A stretch of 64,000 nucleotides of DNA from Nocardia niigatensis NBRC 100131 (GTDB lineage Bacteria; Actinomycetota; Actinomycetes; Mycobacteriales; Mycobacteriaceae), in contig NZ_BAGC01000040.1 in NCBI RefSeq assembly GCF_000308655.1, forward strand, positions 310,001-374,000, read 5' to 3'. A program made the translations under genes and the position numbers. Within the stretch, counting starts at the first letter, position 1. Each line of letters starts with the position of its first letter. The notes under the pieces are model-generated. The model had not been told where the DNA came from and searched no databases. It worked only from the letters and a program-made list of their open reading frames with translations. Shown piece by piece: positions 33,838-43,238 of the stretch.

Positions 33838-34809
33838 ATGTCCGGGGCGACTGGTGGGGATGACACGGCTGGGCGGCTGCGAGAGGTGTGGCGGCAGGTC
33901 GAGGGGGTGGAGAAGAGTAGTGCTGATATTGCTGAGCGGGCTCGGGCTCTTCGGACGGCGAAAAGTGCACGGCGCTCGTTGAGTTCGCAGCCGGAGTCGA
34001 GTGAGGTCCGGGGGGTGCTCGGGGGTGAGTCGGCATCGATTACGGGTGCGGTGCTCGCGCGCGATGACGATCCGGTGAGTGCGCTGGGTGAGTTTGGTGT
34101 GCGGGTGCCGGGGATGTCGGTACGGCTGCGGACTGTGCTCGGCACGTCGGTGTGGGCTGGGTCTGTCGACGGGGCGCAGTCGGGGGCGGAGTTGTGGGCG
34201 GCGGTTCGCGATTGCTATCCGCGGACCGGGTGGTGGCCGGTGCTGATGGAAGCGGGAGTATGGGATCGGGTCGAATCTGTTGCGGCCATGCCGAATACGG
34301 AGCTCGACCGTGCTGACTGGTTGAGTGCGGAGTGGGATCGGCGGACACGGGATCGGGTTGCGCGCGACGACGAGCCAACGTTGGGGGTCACTACCTCGAC
34401 GCCCGAAGGATTCCAGCCGCTCGATGACCGGTGGCAGGAGCAATGGGCCATCGCCGCGCGGGGTGGGCGCCGCTCCCACGGTGAGATCGCCCTGATCGCG
34501 GCTCCCAATCCGTGGCTGGTCCCTGCCTTGCTGGGGTGGACGGGTGCCATCAACTTTCAGATCGGTGGCCGTGAACACGCCGCGGTTCTGCGGCTCTGGG
34601 CCACGCAATGGGGCGCGGAGCCCTTGGCATTCGGGTCGGATCGGATGCGTCTGCGGGTGCTGCGGCCGCCACGGAGTCTGGCCGATGCTTCGACACTCGC
34701 ATTGCAGGGATGGCTCTACTGCCCCGATACGTTCGAAGGCGGGCAATACGGCGAGATCCCCATCGCCCGCAGCGCGACTTCCTCACTGCTGTCGTGCTGG
34801 TGGGACTGA
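33838..34809 (+). CDS. DUF4253 domain protein
   Basis: 323 residues. A polar helical N-terminus (GRLREVWRQVEGVEKSSADIAERARAL) is followed by a beta-rich middle and a C-terminal DUF4253 domain (HAAVLRLWATQWGAEPLAFG, then LRVLRPPRSLADASTLALQGWLYCPDT). Such proteins occur singly or in toxin-immunity neighbourhoods, and no function is proven. GGGGAGGGGA lies nine bases before the chosen ATG; another ATG at 33820 is less likely. No partner toxin is visible. Confidence 0.75.
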   Translation: MSGATGGDDTAGRLREVWRQVEGVEKSSADIAERARALRTAKSARRSLSSQPESSEVRGVLGGESASITGAVLARDDDPVSALGEFGVRVPGMSVRLRTVLGTSVWAGSVDGAQSGAELWAAVRDCYPRTGWWPVLMEAGVWDRVESVAAMPNTELDRADWLSAEWDRRTRDRVARDDEPTLGVTTSTPEGFQPLDDRWQEQWAIAARGGRRSHGEIALIAAPNPWLVPALLGWTGAINFQIGGREHAAVLRLWATQWGAEPLAFGSDRMRLRVLRPPRSLADASTLALQGWLYCPDTFEGGQYGEIPIARSATSSLLSCWWD

Positions 34810-34933
34810 CCCGTCTCCCGTCGGCAGGGAAACGGTTCGGCGAGGCCGTGTTCTGAATCCCATTGCTCTGCACCGTGATACGCGATGGCCGCAGCTTTGT
34901 TCGGAGCTTCAACGCTGTCATGCCGGCCGGACG

Positions 34934-35215
34934 CTAGCCGAGGCGGCGGCGGAGTTCGGGTTGGTAGTCGTCGAAGGCGGCGGCGACCTCGTCCAGATAG
35001 ACCAGTTGGGGGAAGTCGATGATCGGCTGGTGGTCGGCCAGGAAGGCGGCGGTCAATTCTACGATGCGCCCCTCGTCCGCGGCGGCGAAGCCGAGTTCGG
35101 CGAGGACGTCCGGGGCGACTATGAATTCGGATTCGGCGGAGTCGGCGCCGTCGTCGACCTGGACTCGGTATTCGTGGTCGACGACGGGTTCGACGGTAAT
35201 GCGGGGGTTGGTCAT
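34934..35215 (-). CDS. Hypothetical protein coupled to a glyoxalase gene
   Basis: 93 residues: MTNPRITVEPVVDHEYRVQVDDG at the start, FIVAPDVLAELGF and DFPQLVYLDEVAAAFDDYQPELRRRL at the end. No family recognised. Its ATG overlaps the glyoxalase stop in ATGA, so it is a real, translationally coupled gene. Acidic and probably cytoplasmic. Confidence 0.7.
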   Translation of the reverse strand: MTNPRITVEPVVDHEYRVQVDDGADSAESEFIVAPDVLAELGFAAADEGRIVELTAAFLADHQPIIDFPQLVYLDEVAAAFDDYQPELRRRLG

Positions 35216-35565
35216 CGAGACAGGGGACTGTAGAAGACCAGGCCATTGCCCTTGTTGTCGTAGACGACGGCGCGGCGTTCGTGGGCGTCGTCGTAGGGGC
35301 CCTTCACGATGCCGCCGCCGCTGGCCTCGATGGCCTTCGCGGCGGCGTCGACGTCGGCGGTTTTGATGCCTACGACCACCTGGCCGTGGATGGGGTGGTC
35401 GACAGCGGTGGCGAGGGCGAGGGTGATGGGGCCGCCGTCGAGGGCGGCGAAGTGGGCGCCGTCGCGGAACTTCAGGGGCATGCCCAGGGTCTCGGTGTAG
35501 AAGGCGATGGATTCATCGAGGTTGTCGGTGGACAGGATGATCATCTTGACTTCGTGGTCGCTCAT
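35212..35565 (-). CDS. Glyoxalase/VOC-family protein
   Basis: 117 residues with one betaalphabetabetabeta module pair: VKMIILSTDNLDESIAFYTETLGMPLKFRDG and VVVGIKTADVDAAAKAIEASGG, DDAHERRAVVYDNKGNGLVFYSP. Typical of small VOC proteins (metal-dependent lyases, dioxygenases or resistance binders). Metal ligands are not obvious, so the activity is open. First of two genes; the hypothetical 93-residue gene overlaps its stop. ATG at 35565 preceded by GGAGGCAGCA. Confidence 0.82.
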   Translation of the reverse strand: MSDHEVKMIILSTDNLDESIAFYTETLGMPLKFRDGAHFAALDGGPITLALATAVDHPIHGQVVVGIKTADVDAAAKAIEASGGGIVKGPYDDAHERRAVVYDNKGNGLVFYSPLSR

Positions 35566-35742
35566 TGCTGCCTCCTGTGGCCGGGTGGTTCCGCACCCGG
35601 AATGCACGGTTTCGTTCGCCCACCATGATGGCCGCTCCCCGCGGCCGGGGAGCGCGAACGACACACCCGGCGTCCACTTACCGGGCATGCAACGAGGAGG
35701 AGACCCGAGTCGGGCCCACGCTCCGGGCCAGACCCGTCCGCG

Positions 35743-36609
35743 TCAGGCAGAGGCCGCGCGAGCCATGATGACCGCGGCCAGTTCCGCGGGCCGTTCCTCG
35801 GGGATCCAGTGGGTGGCGTCGAGCGCTTCGCGGGCGAAGGGCCCTTGGACGTAGCGCGCCGTCAGGGTGGCGTTCTGATCGACGATGTAGAGGTCCCGGG
35901 TGCTGGATACATGCGTCGTCGGAGCGGTCACCTTGCGCCACGCGCGGCTCGGATCGATGATCATCATCGCGCGATACCAGTTGATCGCGTACGGAAGCGC
36001 CCCGGTCTCGATCACCTCCCGGGTCACGCGATCGAACTGCTCCTCGTCCATGCCCGACATGGCGAGGACACGGCCGCGCAGCTCGGAGCGGGCCGGGGAA
36101 TTCAGGGCACGGAAGACCTTGGAGAGCACCAACTCCGGCAACCACGGAATCTGGAACAGCACCATGTAGGGAGTCCGGAGCAGCTGCGTGGTGGCGACCA
36201 TGGTGCGGGCGAACGCCATCGGGTGGGGCACCGACACCGAAGTCAGCGTGCGCACCAGATCGGGCCGCGCCGCGGCGGTCGACCAGGCGACGGCGGAGCC
36301 CCAGTCGTGCCCGACCAGATGAACCGGCTCTCCCCCGAGCGCCTCGATCAACGCCACCGTGTCGCCGATCAGCAGGCTCATGCGGTACGCGAGCCGCCCG
36401 CGCCGCCGCGCCCCGGGCGAATAGCCGCGCTGGGTGGGAGCGATTGTGCGGTAACCGTGTTCGTGAAGATAGGGCGTCAGCCTGGACCATTCCGAGGCCG
36501 TCTGCGGGAATCCGTGCAGTAGCACCACCGGGATCCCGTCGAGCGGCCCGTCGTCGATCACGTCGAACGTCAGGCCGTCATTGCTGAAACTCGTGAGCCG
36601 CGTATCCAT
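35743..36609 (-). CDS. Alpha/beta-hydrolase, epoxide hydrolase-like
   Basis: 288 residues. VVLLHGFPQTASEWSRL with the HGFP oxyanion motif, RGYSPG, VHLVGHDWGSAVAW with nucleophile Asp in G-H-D-W-G, and the late catalytic His region DATHWIPEERP. The Asp nucleophile points to an epoxide hydrolase or haloalkane dehalogenase rather than an esterase. Two cap-domain tyrosines (INWYRAMM, ITRY-like region) are compatible with epoxide hydrolase. Divergent from a MarR gene 137 bases away. Confidence 0.85.
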   Translation of the reverse strand: MDTRLTSFSNDGLTFDVIDDGPLDGIPVVLLHGFPQTASEWSRLTPYLHEHGYRTIAPTQRGYSPGARRRGRLAYRMSLLIGDTVALIEALGGEPVHLVGHDWGSAVAWSTAAARPDLVRTLTSVSVPHPMAFARTMVATTQLLRTPYMVLFQIPWLPELVLSKVFRALNSPARSELRGRVLAMSGMDEEQFDRVTREVIETGALPYAINWYRAMMIIDPSRAWRKVTAPTTHVSSTRDLYIVDQNATLTARYVQGPFAREALDATHWIPEERPAELAAVIMARAASA

Positions 36610-36723
36610 ATGTCCCCCTTGGCTTCCAGTGCCACTCCGCTCGACCGCACGCTACGGGCCTTCGCCGCCTCACCGCTAGAGGCGGGCCTATGTCCGTTTC
36701 CCGCCACACTCTTTTGTTTCACG

Positions 36724-36746
36724 GAATCAACTTTTATATTTGATTC
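36724..36746. promoter_or_regulatory. Inverted repeat abutting the MarR start codon
   Basis: GAATCAA-N9-TTGATTC has perfect 7-bp arms and ends exactly at the base before the ATG (36747). The spacer contains TATATT (36735-36740), a good -10, with TTGTTT (36714) a possible -35. A bound MarR dimer would cover the -10, and the message would be leaderless. Confidence 0.78.
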
Positions 36747-37232
36747 ATGGAAGCAAATAAAGAACAGGTGTCGCGACTGGCCCGCAGCACCGCACGGTTC
36801 GCGGAAGCCATGCGGCAGGGCACTTCTCGCGCCTACGACCCCGTCCGGGTCGGCGTACTGCAGTGCGCGGTCGAGTCCGGGCCGTTGCGGGCCGGCGAGA
36901 TCGCCGAATGCCTCGACGCTCTGCCGTCTTCCATCACCCGGCATATTCAGGCACTGATCGACTCCGGGCTGATCAGCACCTCCCCCGATCCCGCGGATCG
37001 GCGCGCGGTGCTGGTCGAGGCGACCGAGGCGGGGCGGGCCGAGCTCGCGCAGTTCCTGGAGATCGGCGACCAGGTGTTCGGCGAGGTGATCGCCGACTGG
37101 TCCGCCGAGGATGTCGACACTCTCACCCGGCTGCTCGATCGCATGATCGAGGCGTGGGCCGCAGCGGGAGCGCACCACCAGCAGCGGGCGAACCGCAAAC
37201 GCCCGAGCCGATTCGGCTGGAGCCGGATCTGA
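36747..37232 (+). CDS. MarR-family transcriptional regulator
   Basis: 161 residues. MarR winged helix: VGVLQCAVESGPLRAGEIAECLDALPSSITRHIQALIDSGLI and PADRRAVLVEATEAG with the DxR wing. Directly followed by a FAD monooxygenase gene, 20 bases on, the common arrangement for MarR proteins that repress a flavin enzyme acting on aromatic or antibiotic-like inducers. Binding to the inverted repeat at its own start is likely. Confidence 0.9.
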   Translation: MEANKEQVSRLARSTARFAEAMRQGTSRAYDPVRVGVLQCAVESGPLRAGEIAECLDALPSSITRHIQALIDSGLISTSPDPADRRAVLVEATEAGRAELAQFLEIGDQVFGEVIADWSAEDVDTLTRLLDRMIEAWAAAGAHHQQRANRKRPSRFGWSRI

Positions 37233-37252
37233 CCTCAGGAGAGGACGACGCC

Positions 37253-38551
37253 ATGGCCACCAACACACCCCTGCACGTGATCATCGCCGGCGGCGGCATC
37301 GGCGGGCTCGCGCTCGCCAACGGCCTGCGCCGAGCCGGCGTGAGCGTCAGCGTGCACGAACGCGAAACCCAGCGCACCGACCGGCTGCAGGGTTTCCGCA
37401 TCCACATCAACCCGCACGGCAGCAACGCCCTGGCCGAACTGCTCTCGCCGGAGCTGTATTCGACGTTCCTCGCGTGCGCGGGCAAGGGCGCCAACGGGTT
37501 CGGTTTCGTCACGGAACAATTGCGCGAGCTGCTGCAGATCGACCCGGAGGAGGGTGCGCACACCACCGGCGGGCACTACGGCATCAGCCGGATCACCCTG
37601 CGACAGCTGCTACTCGCCGACCTGGGCGACGTCGTCCGCTACGGCAGCATGTTCGACCGCTATGACCGCCTGCCCGACGGCCGGGTCCTGGCTTGTTTCA
37701 CCAACGGCGACTCCGAGATCGGCGATGTCCTGGTCGGCGCGGACGGCGGCACCTCCCGGGTGCGGGCACAATACCTGCCGCAGGCCGAGCGGGTGGACAC
37801 CGGAATCGTCACCATCGCAGGCAAATACGGCCTGACCGAGAAATCACGGGCCCGTCTGGACGCCCGGCTGCTGCGCAATCCGCTCAGCGTCATCCCGCCC
37901 AGCGGCTGCGGAATGTTCCTCGCCCCACACGAATTCGACATCCCCGCCGGCGCCGAGGCCCTGACCGGCAACCAGCCCGGCCTGGAGCCCGGACTGCTGC
38001 TCGACAACACCCGGCCGTACGTTTTCTGGGCCTTCGGCGCCAAACGCGAACGCTACGGCACCGACCTGGAGGCGCTTCCGGCCGCCGGCCTGCACGCGCT
38101 GGCGGTGCGCATGACCACGGGCTGGGCACCCGAATTACGCGCGCTGGTCATCGATTCCGATCCGGAGACCGCGACCCTGCTGCCGATCAAGACCTCGGTC
38201 CCGATCCCGGCCTGGCCGACCACGAACGTCACACTGCTCGGCGATGCCGTGCACAGCATGACCCCTTTCGCCGGTATCGGCGCGAACACCGCACTGCGCG
38301 ACGCCCGGGGCCTGTGCCGCGCATTGGTGGCCGCCGAACGCCGTGAGCACGGACTGCTCGAGGGCATCCGCCGATACGAGACGGACATGATCGACTACGG
38401 CTTCGCGGCGGTGCGGGCCTCGCTCACCGCCGCCAACCAATCGGTGTCCGACAGCCGGTTCGCGCGCAGTGCGGGCAAACTCTTCTTCCGGACCGCCAAC
38501 TCGGTGCCTGCCATGAAGCGAAAGATGTTCGCCGACTTGGGTGCCGAGTGA
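37253..38551 (+). CDS. FAD-dependent monooxygenase (PHBH/TetX-like)
   Basis: 432 residues. FAD-binding marks: VIIAGGGIGGLALANGLRRAG (8-28, GxGxxG), GADGGTSRVR (DG motif), and LLGDAVHSMTPFAGIGANTALRDA (GD motif), with the C-terminal helix bundle. Such class A enzymes hydroxylate aromatic or polyketide substrates using NAD(P)H and oxygen; the first half (FRIHINPHGSNAL) is like TetX and salicylate-type relatives. Coregulated with the upstream MarR gene. GAGGACGACGCC precedes the ATG. Confidence 0.9.
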   Translation: MATNTPLHVIIAGGGIGGLALANGLRRAGVSVSVHERETQRTDRLQGFRIHINPHGSNALAELLSPELYSTFLACAGKGANGFGFVTEQLRELLQIDPEEGAHTTGGHYGISRITLRQLLLADLGDVVRYGSMFDRYDRLPDGRVLACFTNGDSEIGDVLVGADGGTSRVRAQYLPQAERVDTGIVTIAGKYGLTEKSRARLDARLLRNPLSVIPPSGCGMFLAPHEFDIPAGAEALTGNQPGLEPGLLLDNTRPYVFWAFGAKRERYGTDLEALPAAGLHALAVRMTTGWAPELRALVIDSDPETATLLPIKTSVPIPAWPTTNVTLLGDAVHSMTPFAGIGANTALRDARGLCRALVAAERREHGLLEGIRRYETDMIDYGFAAVRASLTAANQSVSDSRFARSAGKLFFRTANSVPAMKRKMFADLGAE

Positions 38552-38801
38552 TAGCTGCCTCACATGTGTTACCTGCGTAACGAGCGGCTGACACATGCGG
38601 AATGCAATCTCTGAATGTCGAAACTCCAACGCGGGCATGACATTCAGAAGGCTCGCAGATTGCTGACGCGGTGGAAACATCCCATCCGGAAGTAAATCGA
38701 ATGAAACCATTCCCTTTCAATTTCCCAATTCGAACCTTGCCCGGTAGATTGCCGTCGTCGCGTCTGCGATGCGAAACCCCTGTTCTGGCAATGGAGTTCG
38801 A

Positions 38802-39815
38802 GTGCTGGAAATTCACCACTTCAGCTACGGTTGGATCACACCCGTGCTGGCCTACATCATGTCCGTCACCGGATCCCTACTCGGTCTGCGGTGCACGGCA
38901 CGCGCCCGGTCAGGGGACGGACGCAGCGGATGGCTCATCTCGGCGGCCGTCGCCATCGGCGGCACCGGCATCTGGGTCATGCACTTCGTCGCCATGCTGG
39001 GCTTCACCATCCGCGGCGCGGTGATCAAGTACAACGTGCCGCTCACCCTGCTCAGCGCCATCATCTCGGTCACCGTGGTGTGGCTCGGGCTGTTCGTGGT
39101 GGCCCGCGAGCCCTTCGGACGCTTGTCGCTGTTCGCGGGCGGCGCGGTTACCGGGCTCGGCGTCGGCGCCATGCACTACTCGGGCATGTACGCGATGCGG
39201 TCCGACGCGATGATCAACTACAACCCGGGCATCGTCACGCTGTCCATGGTGATCGCGGTGGTCGCGGCCACCGCGGCACTGTGGTTCACGCTGGTCATCA
39301 AGGGTATCTGGGCCACCATCGGCGCGGCCCTGATCATGGGCGTCGCGGTCTGCGGCATGCACTACACCGGCATGGCGTCGATGAGCGCCCACCACATGAA
39401 CAATCCGGCCACCCCGCACGGCGCGGGCGCGATGGAACTGCTGGCCCCGCTGATGATCAGCGTCAGCATGGTGACCCTGATCCTGCTCATCCACGTCGGC
39501 CTCACCGAGGTGGACGAGCGCGCCATGATGCCCGAACCCGTCGTGCCGGAACCCGCACCGGGCGTGAGCTGGTCGCTGCGGGCAGCCTCCGCGGTGGCCG
39601 ACACGCGCAGCTCGGGCCAGGACGAACCCGGCCCCAAGGACTACCGGACCGCGGGCCTGTACGCACCGGCCCCCGACTACCAGGCCCCCGGCCGCCACGA
39701 GATGTCCACGTCCGGCGACTGGCGCTCGGACCAGTACTACCCGGCCGCCGCCGGCCCGGTGGCGCGCCCCGACCGGAATCCGGTTCCGCCACAGCGCAGT
39801 TCCCGCTATTCATAG
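38802..39815 (+). CDS. MHYT-domain sensor membrane protein
   Basis: 337 residues, seven membrane spans in the first 235. Three MHYT-type motifs with conserved Met and His: WVMHFVAML, GAMHYSGMYAM and CGMHYTGMASM, proposed to bind copper or another metal and sense oxygen, CO or NO. No GGDEF, EAL or kinase domain is attached; the C-terminal 100 residues are Pro/Tyr-rich and disordered. GTG start with GGAG eight bases ahead, giving MLEIHHFSYGW. Confidence 0.85.
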   Translation: MLEIHHFSYGWITPVLAYIMSVTGSLLGLRCTARARSGDGRSGWLISAAVAIGGTGIWVMHFVAMLGFTIRGAVIKYNVPLTLLSAIISVTVVWLGLFVVAREPFGRLSLFAGGAVTGLGVGAMHYSGMYAMRSDAMINYNPGIVTLSMVIAVVAATAALWFTLVIKGIWATIGAALIMGVAVCGMHYTGMASMSAHHMNNPATPHGAGAMELLAPLMISVSMVTLILLIHVGLTEVDERAMMPEPVVPEPAPGVSWSLRAASAVADTRSSGQDEPGPKDYRTAGLYAPAPDYQAPGRHEMSTSGDWRSDQYYPAAAGPVARPDRNPVPPQRSSRYS

Positions 39816-39941
39816 CGGCACCCGCCCGAATGTGGGCCGGCTCCACTCCGGACCGGGCGGGCTGAGAATTACCGGCCCGGTTCACTGAGAATCCGCGCCC
39901 GATGATCGACTTTCGGGCACTTCGGCAGCAAACTGACTGCC

Positions 39942-41522
39942 GTGGAGCACCACCAGCTGGAGTTGATCTTCGCGGTCCTGTTCGCGACCATCCTGGCCCA
40001 GCCGCTCGGACGGCGACTGGGCCAGGCTCCGGCGGTACTCATGACCGCCTTCGGCGTGGTACTGGCCCTGATTCCGCAGGTGCCCAATATCGAGATCGAC
40101 CCCGAACTGATCCTCCCGCTGGTGCTGCCGCCGCTGCTGTACGCCGCCGCGCGGCGCACCTCGTGGCGGCAGTTCGCCGAGAACTGGATGGCCATCAGCC
40201 TGCGGGCGGTGGTGCTGGTCATCGTGACCACGGTGGCCGTGGCCTGGGCTTTTCACCTCTGGTATCCGGCCGTGCCGATCGGCGCGGCGGTCGCGCTGGG
40301 AGCCCTGGTCGCGCCGCCGGATCCGGTGGCGGTCTCGGCGCTCGCGGGCAGGCTGGGCCTGCCCCGGCGCCTGGTCGCGCTGCTCGAGGGTGAGGGCCTG
40401 TTCAACGACGTGACCGCGATCGTCCTCTACACAGCCGCGATCCAGGCGGTCGTGACCGGTTCCTTCTCGGCCTGGGGCGCCTTCGGCGATTTCCTGGTGT
40501 CGGCGCTGGTCGGGGCGGTGGTCGGGCTGCTGCTCGGCTGGGCCGGAAGCAAACTCATGCAGCGGCTCGACGAGGCACCCTGGCGAGTGGCACTGGGCCT
40601 GCTGCTGCCGTTCGCGGCCTACGGGCTCTCGGAATCGCGGGGCGGGTCGGCGGTGCTGGCGGTGCTGGTGTGCTCGATGTATCTCACCGACGCCGCCACC
40701 GATTTCAGCGACAGCGACTACCGGCTGGTGGGCGACTCCTTCTGGGAGATAACCGAAATGCTGGTCACCGGTTTCGCTTTCGGTCTGATCGGACTGGAGC
40801 TGAGCACGGTGCTGCGCGATGCCGGACCCGATTGGCCGCGCTTCATCGGCGGGGCGGTGGTCGTCATCGCGGTGGTCGTGGGACTGCGGCTGATCTGGCT
40901 GCTCACCACGACCGCGATCTTCAAATCCTGGTGGCGCACCCGCGACAAGGACGAGCCCTACACCTGGCGCGAGACCGTGGTCACCTGGTGGGCCGGAATG
41001 CGCGGCGTCGCGACGGTCGCGCTGGCACTGGCCGTGCCGTTCAGCACCGACAGCGGAAAACCCTTCCCGGGCCGCACCGAAATCCTGTTCACCGCCATCA
41101 CGGTGGTCCTGTTCACGCTGCTGCTGCAGGGCCCGACCCTGCCCGCCGTGGTGTCGGCGACGGGCGTGCACGCCGACACCGGCGCCGAACGCGCCTTCGA
41201 ACGCCAGCTCTGGACCCGGGTACTGGACGCCGAACTGGCCCGGCTCGAGGAGATCTCGGACACCGAACACCTGCCCGAGGAGGTCTACGACCGGCTGCGC
41301 CTGGGCTTCGAACGCCGTCTGGCCCAAGCGGATCCGGAAGCCGCCGCAGGCAATGCGCGGATGCACACCGATCGGACCCTGGCCTACACCGCGAAGATGC
41401 GGACCATCACCAATGACGTACTGGAGGCCGGCCGGGCCGAGGCCCTCGCCGCCCGCCGCGAGCCCGGCGTCCCGCCCGACGTGGTGGACCGGGTCATGCG
41501 CCGTCTGGATCTGCGGCTCTGA
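39942..41522 (+). CDS. Na+/H+ antiporter, CPA1/NhaP-type
   Basis: 526 residues, 12-13 membrane spans to about 420. ALVAPPDPVAVSALAGRLGLPRRLVALLEGEGLFNDVTAIVLY is the CPA1 ion-binding core (ND pair at FNDVTA, with PPDPVA upstream), and MRGVATVALALAVPF is the later unwound helix. The cytoplasmic tail (about 105 residues) is helical. It exchanges Na+ or K+ for protons. GTG start. It ends 10 bases before a convergent YdcF-type gene. Confidence 0.9.
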   Translation: MEHHQLELIFAVLFATILAQPLGRRLGQAPAVLMTAFGVVLALIPQVPNIEIDPELILPLVLPPLLYAAARRTSWRQFAENWMAISLRAVVLVIVTTVAVAWAFHLWYPAVPIGAAVALGALVAPPDPVAVSALAGRLGLPRRLVALLEGEGLFNDVTAIVLYTAAIQAVVTGSFSAWGAFGDFLVSALVGAVVGLLLGWAGSKLMQRLDEAPWRVALGLLLPFAAYGLSESRGGSAVLAVLVCSMYLTDAATDFSDSDYRLVGDSFWEITEMLVTGFAFGLIGLELSTVLRDAGPDWPRFIGGAVVVIAVVVGLRLIWLLTTTAIFKSWWRTRDKDEPYTWRETVVTWWAGMRGVATVALALAVPFSTDSGKPFPGRTEILFTAITVVLFTLLLQGPTLPAVVSATGVHADTGAERAFERQLWTRVLDAELARLEEISDTEHLPEEVYDRLRLGFERRLAQADPEAAAGNARMHTDRTLAYTAKMRTITNDVLEAGRAEALAARREPGVPPDVVDRVMRRLDLRL

Positions 41523-41531
41523 TCGGCGGCG

Positions 41532-42128
41532 CTATCCGGCCCGGCCGAGCCGCACCAGCACGGCGACGAATTCCCGCGCGAAGGACTTGCGGGTGAGCAG
41601 GCGGGAGGTGCGCGCGCCGGTGACCTGGGCGCGCAACCCGAGCCGCCGGGCCAGGCCGGCCGTACGCAGTACGTGAAAGTCGCTGGTGACCAAGGTGATT
41701 CGCACCGCGTCCGGATCGAGACCACGCTCGCGCAACTCGACGAGGGTGAAGCGCAGATTCTCCTCGGTATTGCGCGACCGGTGCTCCCGGATGATGCGGT
41801 CGGCCGGAATGCCTTGCGCCAGCAGATAATCCGCCATCGCCTCGGCTTCGGCCACGGATTCGCGCCCGCTCTGCCCGCCGGAGACCACCACCAGTGGTGC
41901 GCGGCCCCGGTCCTGCTCGGCCCGCACCACGTCGAGGGCCCGGTCGAGCCGCCGGGCCAGCATCGGGGCGACCCGATCGTGGCGCAGCCGGCAGCCGAGG
42001 ACCACCACGACCTGCGTGCCCGGGTGCGGGGACAGCCGGGCGCGGCCGACCGTATAGCCGGTGAAGCCGACGAACGGCACCAGGATCGCGGTCCCGGCCA
42101 GCACCGGAATCACTCGCCGCAGTCTCAT
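41532..42128 (-). CDS. YdcF/SanA-family (DUF218) protein
   Basis: 198 residues. N-terminal membrane anchor (IPVLAGTAILVPFVGFTGYTVG), then the DUF218 fold: VVVLGCRLRHDRVAPMLARRLDRA, VVSGGQSGRESVAEAEAMADYLLAQGIPADRIIRE, NTEENLRF and LVTSDFHVLRTAGLARRLG. The family is linked to envelope barrier function and vancomycin sensitivity (SanA). ATG chosen with GGAGGTGCAGACGGA upstream; the ORF continues 900 bases upstream as antisense sequence and is rejected. Confidence 0.85.
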   Translation of the reverse strand: MRLRRVIPVLAGTAILVPFVGFTGYTVGRARLSPHPGTQVVVVLGCRLRHDRVAPMLARRLDRALDVVRAEQDRGRAPLVVVSGGQSGRESVAEAEAMADYLLAQGIPADRIIREHRSRNTEENLRFTLVELRERGLDPDAVRITLVTSDFHVLRTAGLARRLGLRAQVTGARTSRLLTRKSFAREFVAVLVRLGRAG

Positions 42129-42356
42129 TCCGTCTGCACCTCCTGCCCCGCGCCGATTCCGGCGCCGTCCGAGCGGCCTGCCACACCGGGTGAACAGTAC
42201 TTCGCCGCTGTCCGCGACGCGGGCGGGCGGCCCGCACCGCCGCGTGTTTCGCCGGAAATCCGCTAGGTGGTTCGCGCGGTGCCGGTGGCATGGTCGCCAT
42301 GGCGTTCGCCGCGCGATGCACCGGGTGGCCCGTGCCCCTCGGGCTACCATGGCGCC

Positions 42357-43238
42357 ATGGCAGGCACCTATCAGCCGCCCTGGCTGCGCACCGTCGATCT
42401 GCGCGAGGAGGTCCGCAGTATCGACGACTGGTGGCGGCAGCCGCAGCGGCTGCGGCGCGCGATCCAGGCCTATCGGGATCTCCTGTCCGTCACCCCGGCG
42501 TGCATCGCCTACGCGTTCACCCTGTTCATCACCTGGTGGACGTTGCGCGGGGCCAGCGACATCGTGGGCCGGCGGCTGATCTTCTCCGCCTCCACGAATC
42601 TGCGCAATATGCAGAAGGATCCGATCCAGGTGCTGGTGGCCTCCGCGTTCTGGACCGACGGCGGCTTCCCGTGGGCCGACATTCTCATCCTGGTCACCTT
42701 GATGGCGCTGGCCGAGCGGTGGCTGGGGTCGCTGCGCTGGATCCTGGTGGTGGCCATCGGTCATGTCGGCGCCACCGTGATCACGGTGATCGGCATCGCC
42801 CACAAGCTGGACAAGCAGCTGATCCCGACCCGGGTGGCGTTCGCCTCGGATGTCGGCCCGAGCTACGGCATCTCGGCGATGATGGCCACGCTGGCCTTCC
42901 GGCTGCGCGGCCCGGCCCGCTGGGTATGGGCGCTGTCCATGCTGGTCTATTACGCGTACGGCGTCTGGCACGGCCGCACCTTCACCGACTACGGCCATTT
43001 CTTCGCGCTGCTCATCGGTTTCACGGTGGGCGCGGTCGCGGTGGCGCTCTCGCACCGCCTGGTCGCGGTGCGAAAGCGCAAGGCTACGGCGAAGGTGGTC
43101 CGGGTGGCCGCGAATCCGGCCGGGGCCAACGGGAATTCAGCCGGGGACGGGGTCGATGCGGCCGCGGTCACGCTGGACGAGCCGGATGGCCGGCTCGACG
43201 AGGCGCGCCGCGATCGGGCCGAGCACGGCCATCATTAG
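42357..43238 (+). CDS. Rhomboid-like integral membrane protein
   Basis: 293 residues. Six or so membrane spans (VTPACIAYAFTLFITWWTL, DILILVTLMALAERWLG, WILVVAIGHVGATVITVIG, YGISAMMATLAF, WVWALSMLVYYAYG, FFALLIGFTVGAVAVAL). The Ser of GPSYGISAMM and the His of DYGHFFALLIGF stand where rhomboid serine proteases have Ser-His, so it may be active, but GxSG is not exact. The basic cytoplasmic tail extends over the convergent antiporter's 3' end. ATG lies a few bases after TACCAT; probably leaderless. Confidence 0.75.
   Translation: MAGTYQPPWLRTVDLREEVRSIDDWWRQPQRLRRAIQAYRDLLSVTPACIAYAFTLFITWWTLRGASDIVGRRLIFSASTNLRNMQKDPIQVLVASAFWTDGGFPWADILILVTLMALAERWLGSLRWILVVAIGHVGATVITVIGIAHKLDKQLIPTRVAFASDVGPSYGISAMMATLAFRLRGPARWVWALSMLVYYAYGVWHGRTFTDYGHFFALLIGFTVGAVAVALSHRLVAVRKRKATAKVVRVAANPAGANGNSAGDGVDAAAVTLDEPDGRLDEARRDRAEHGHH

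Noticed and set aside
41532..43055. 507-residue extension of the YdcF-type protein
   Set aside because: The extra N-terminus is antisense to the rhomboid-like gene; the ATG with a good ribosome site is at 42128.
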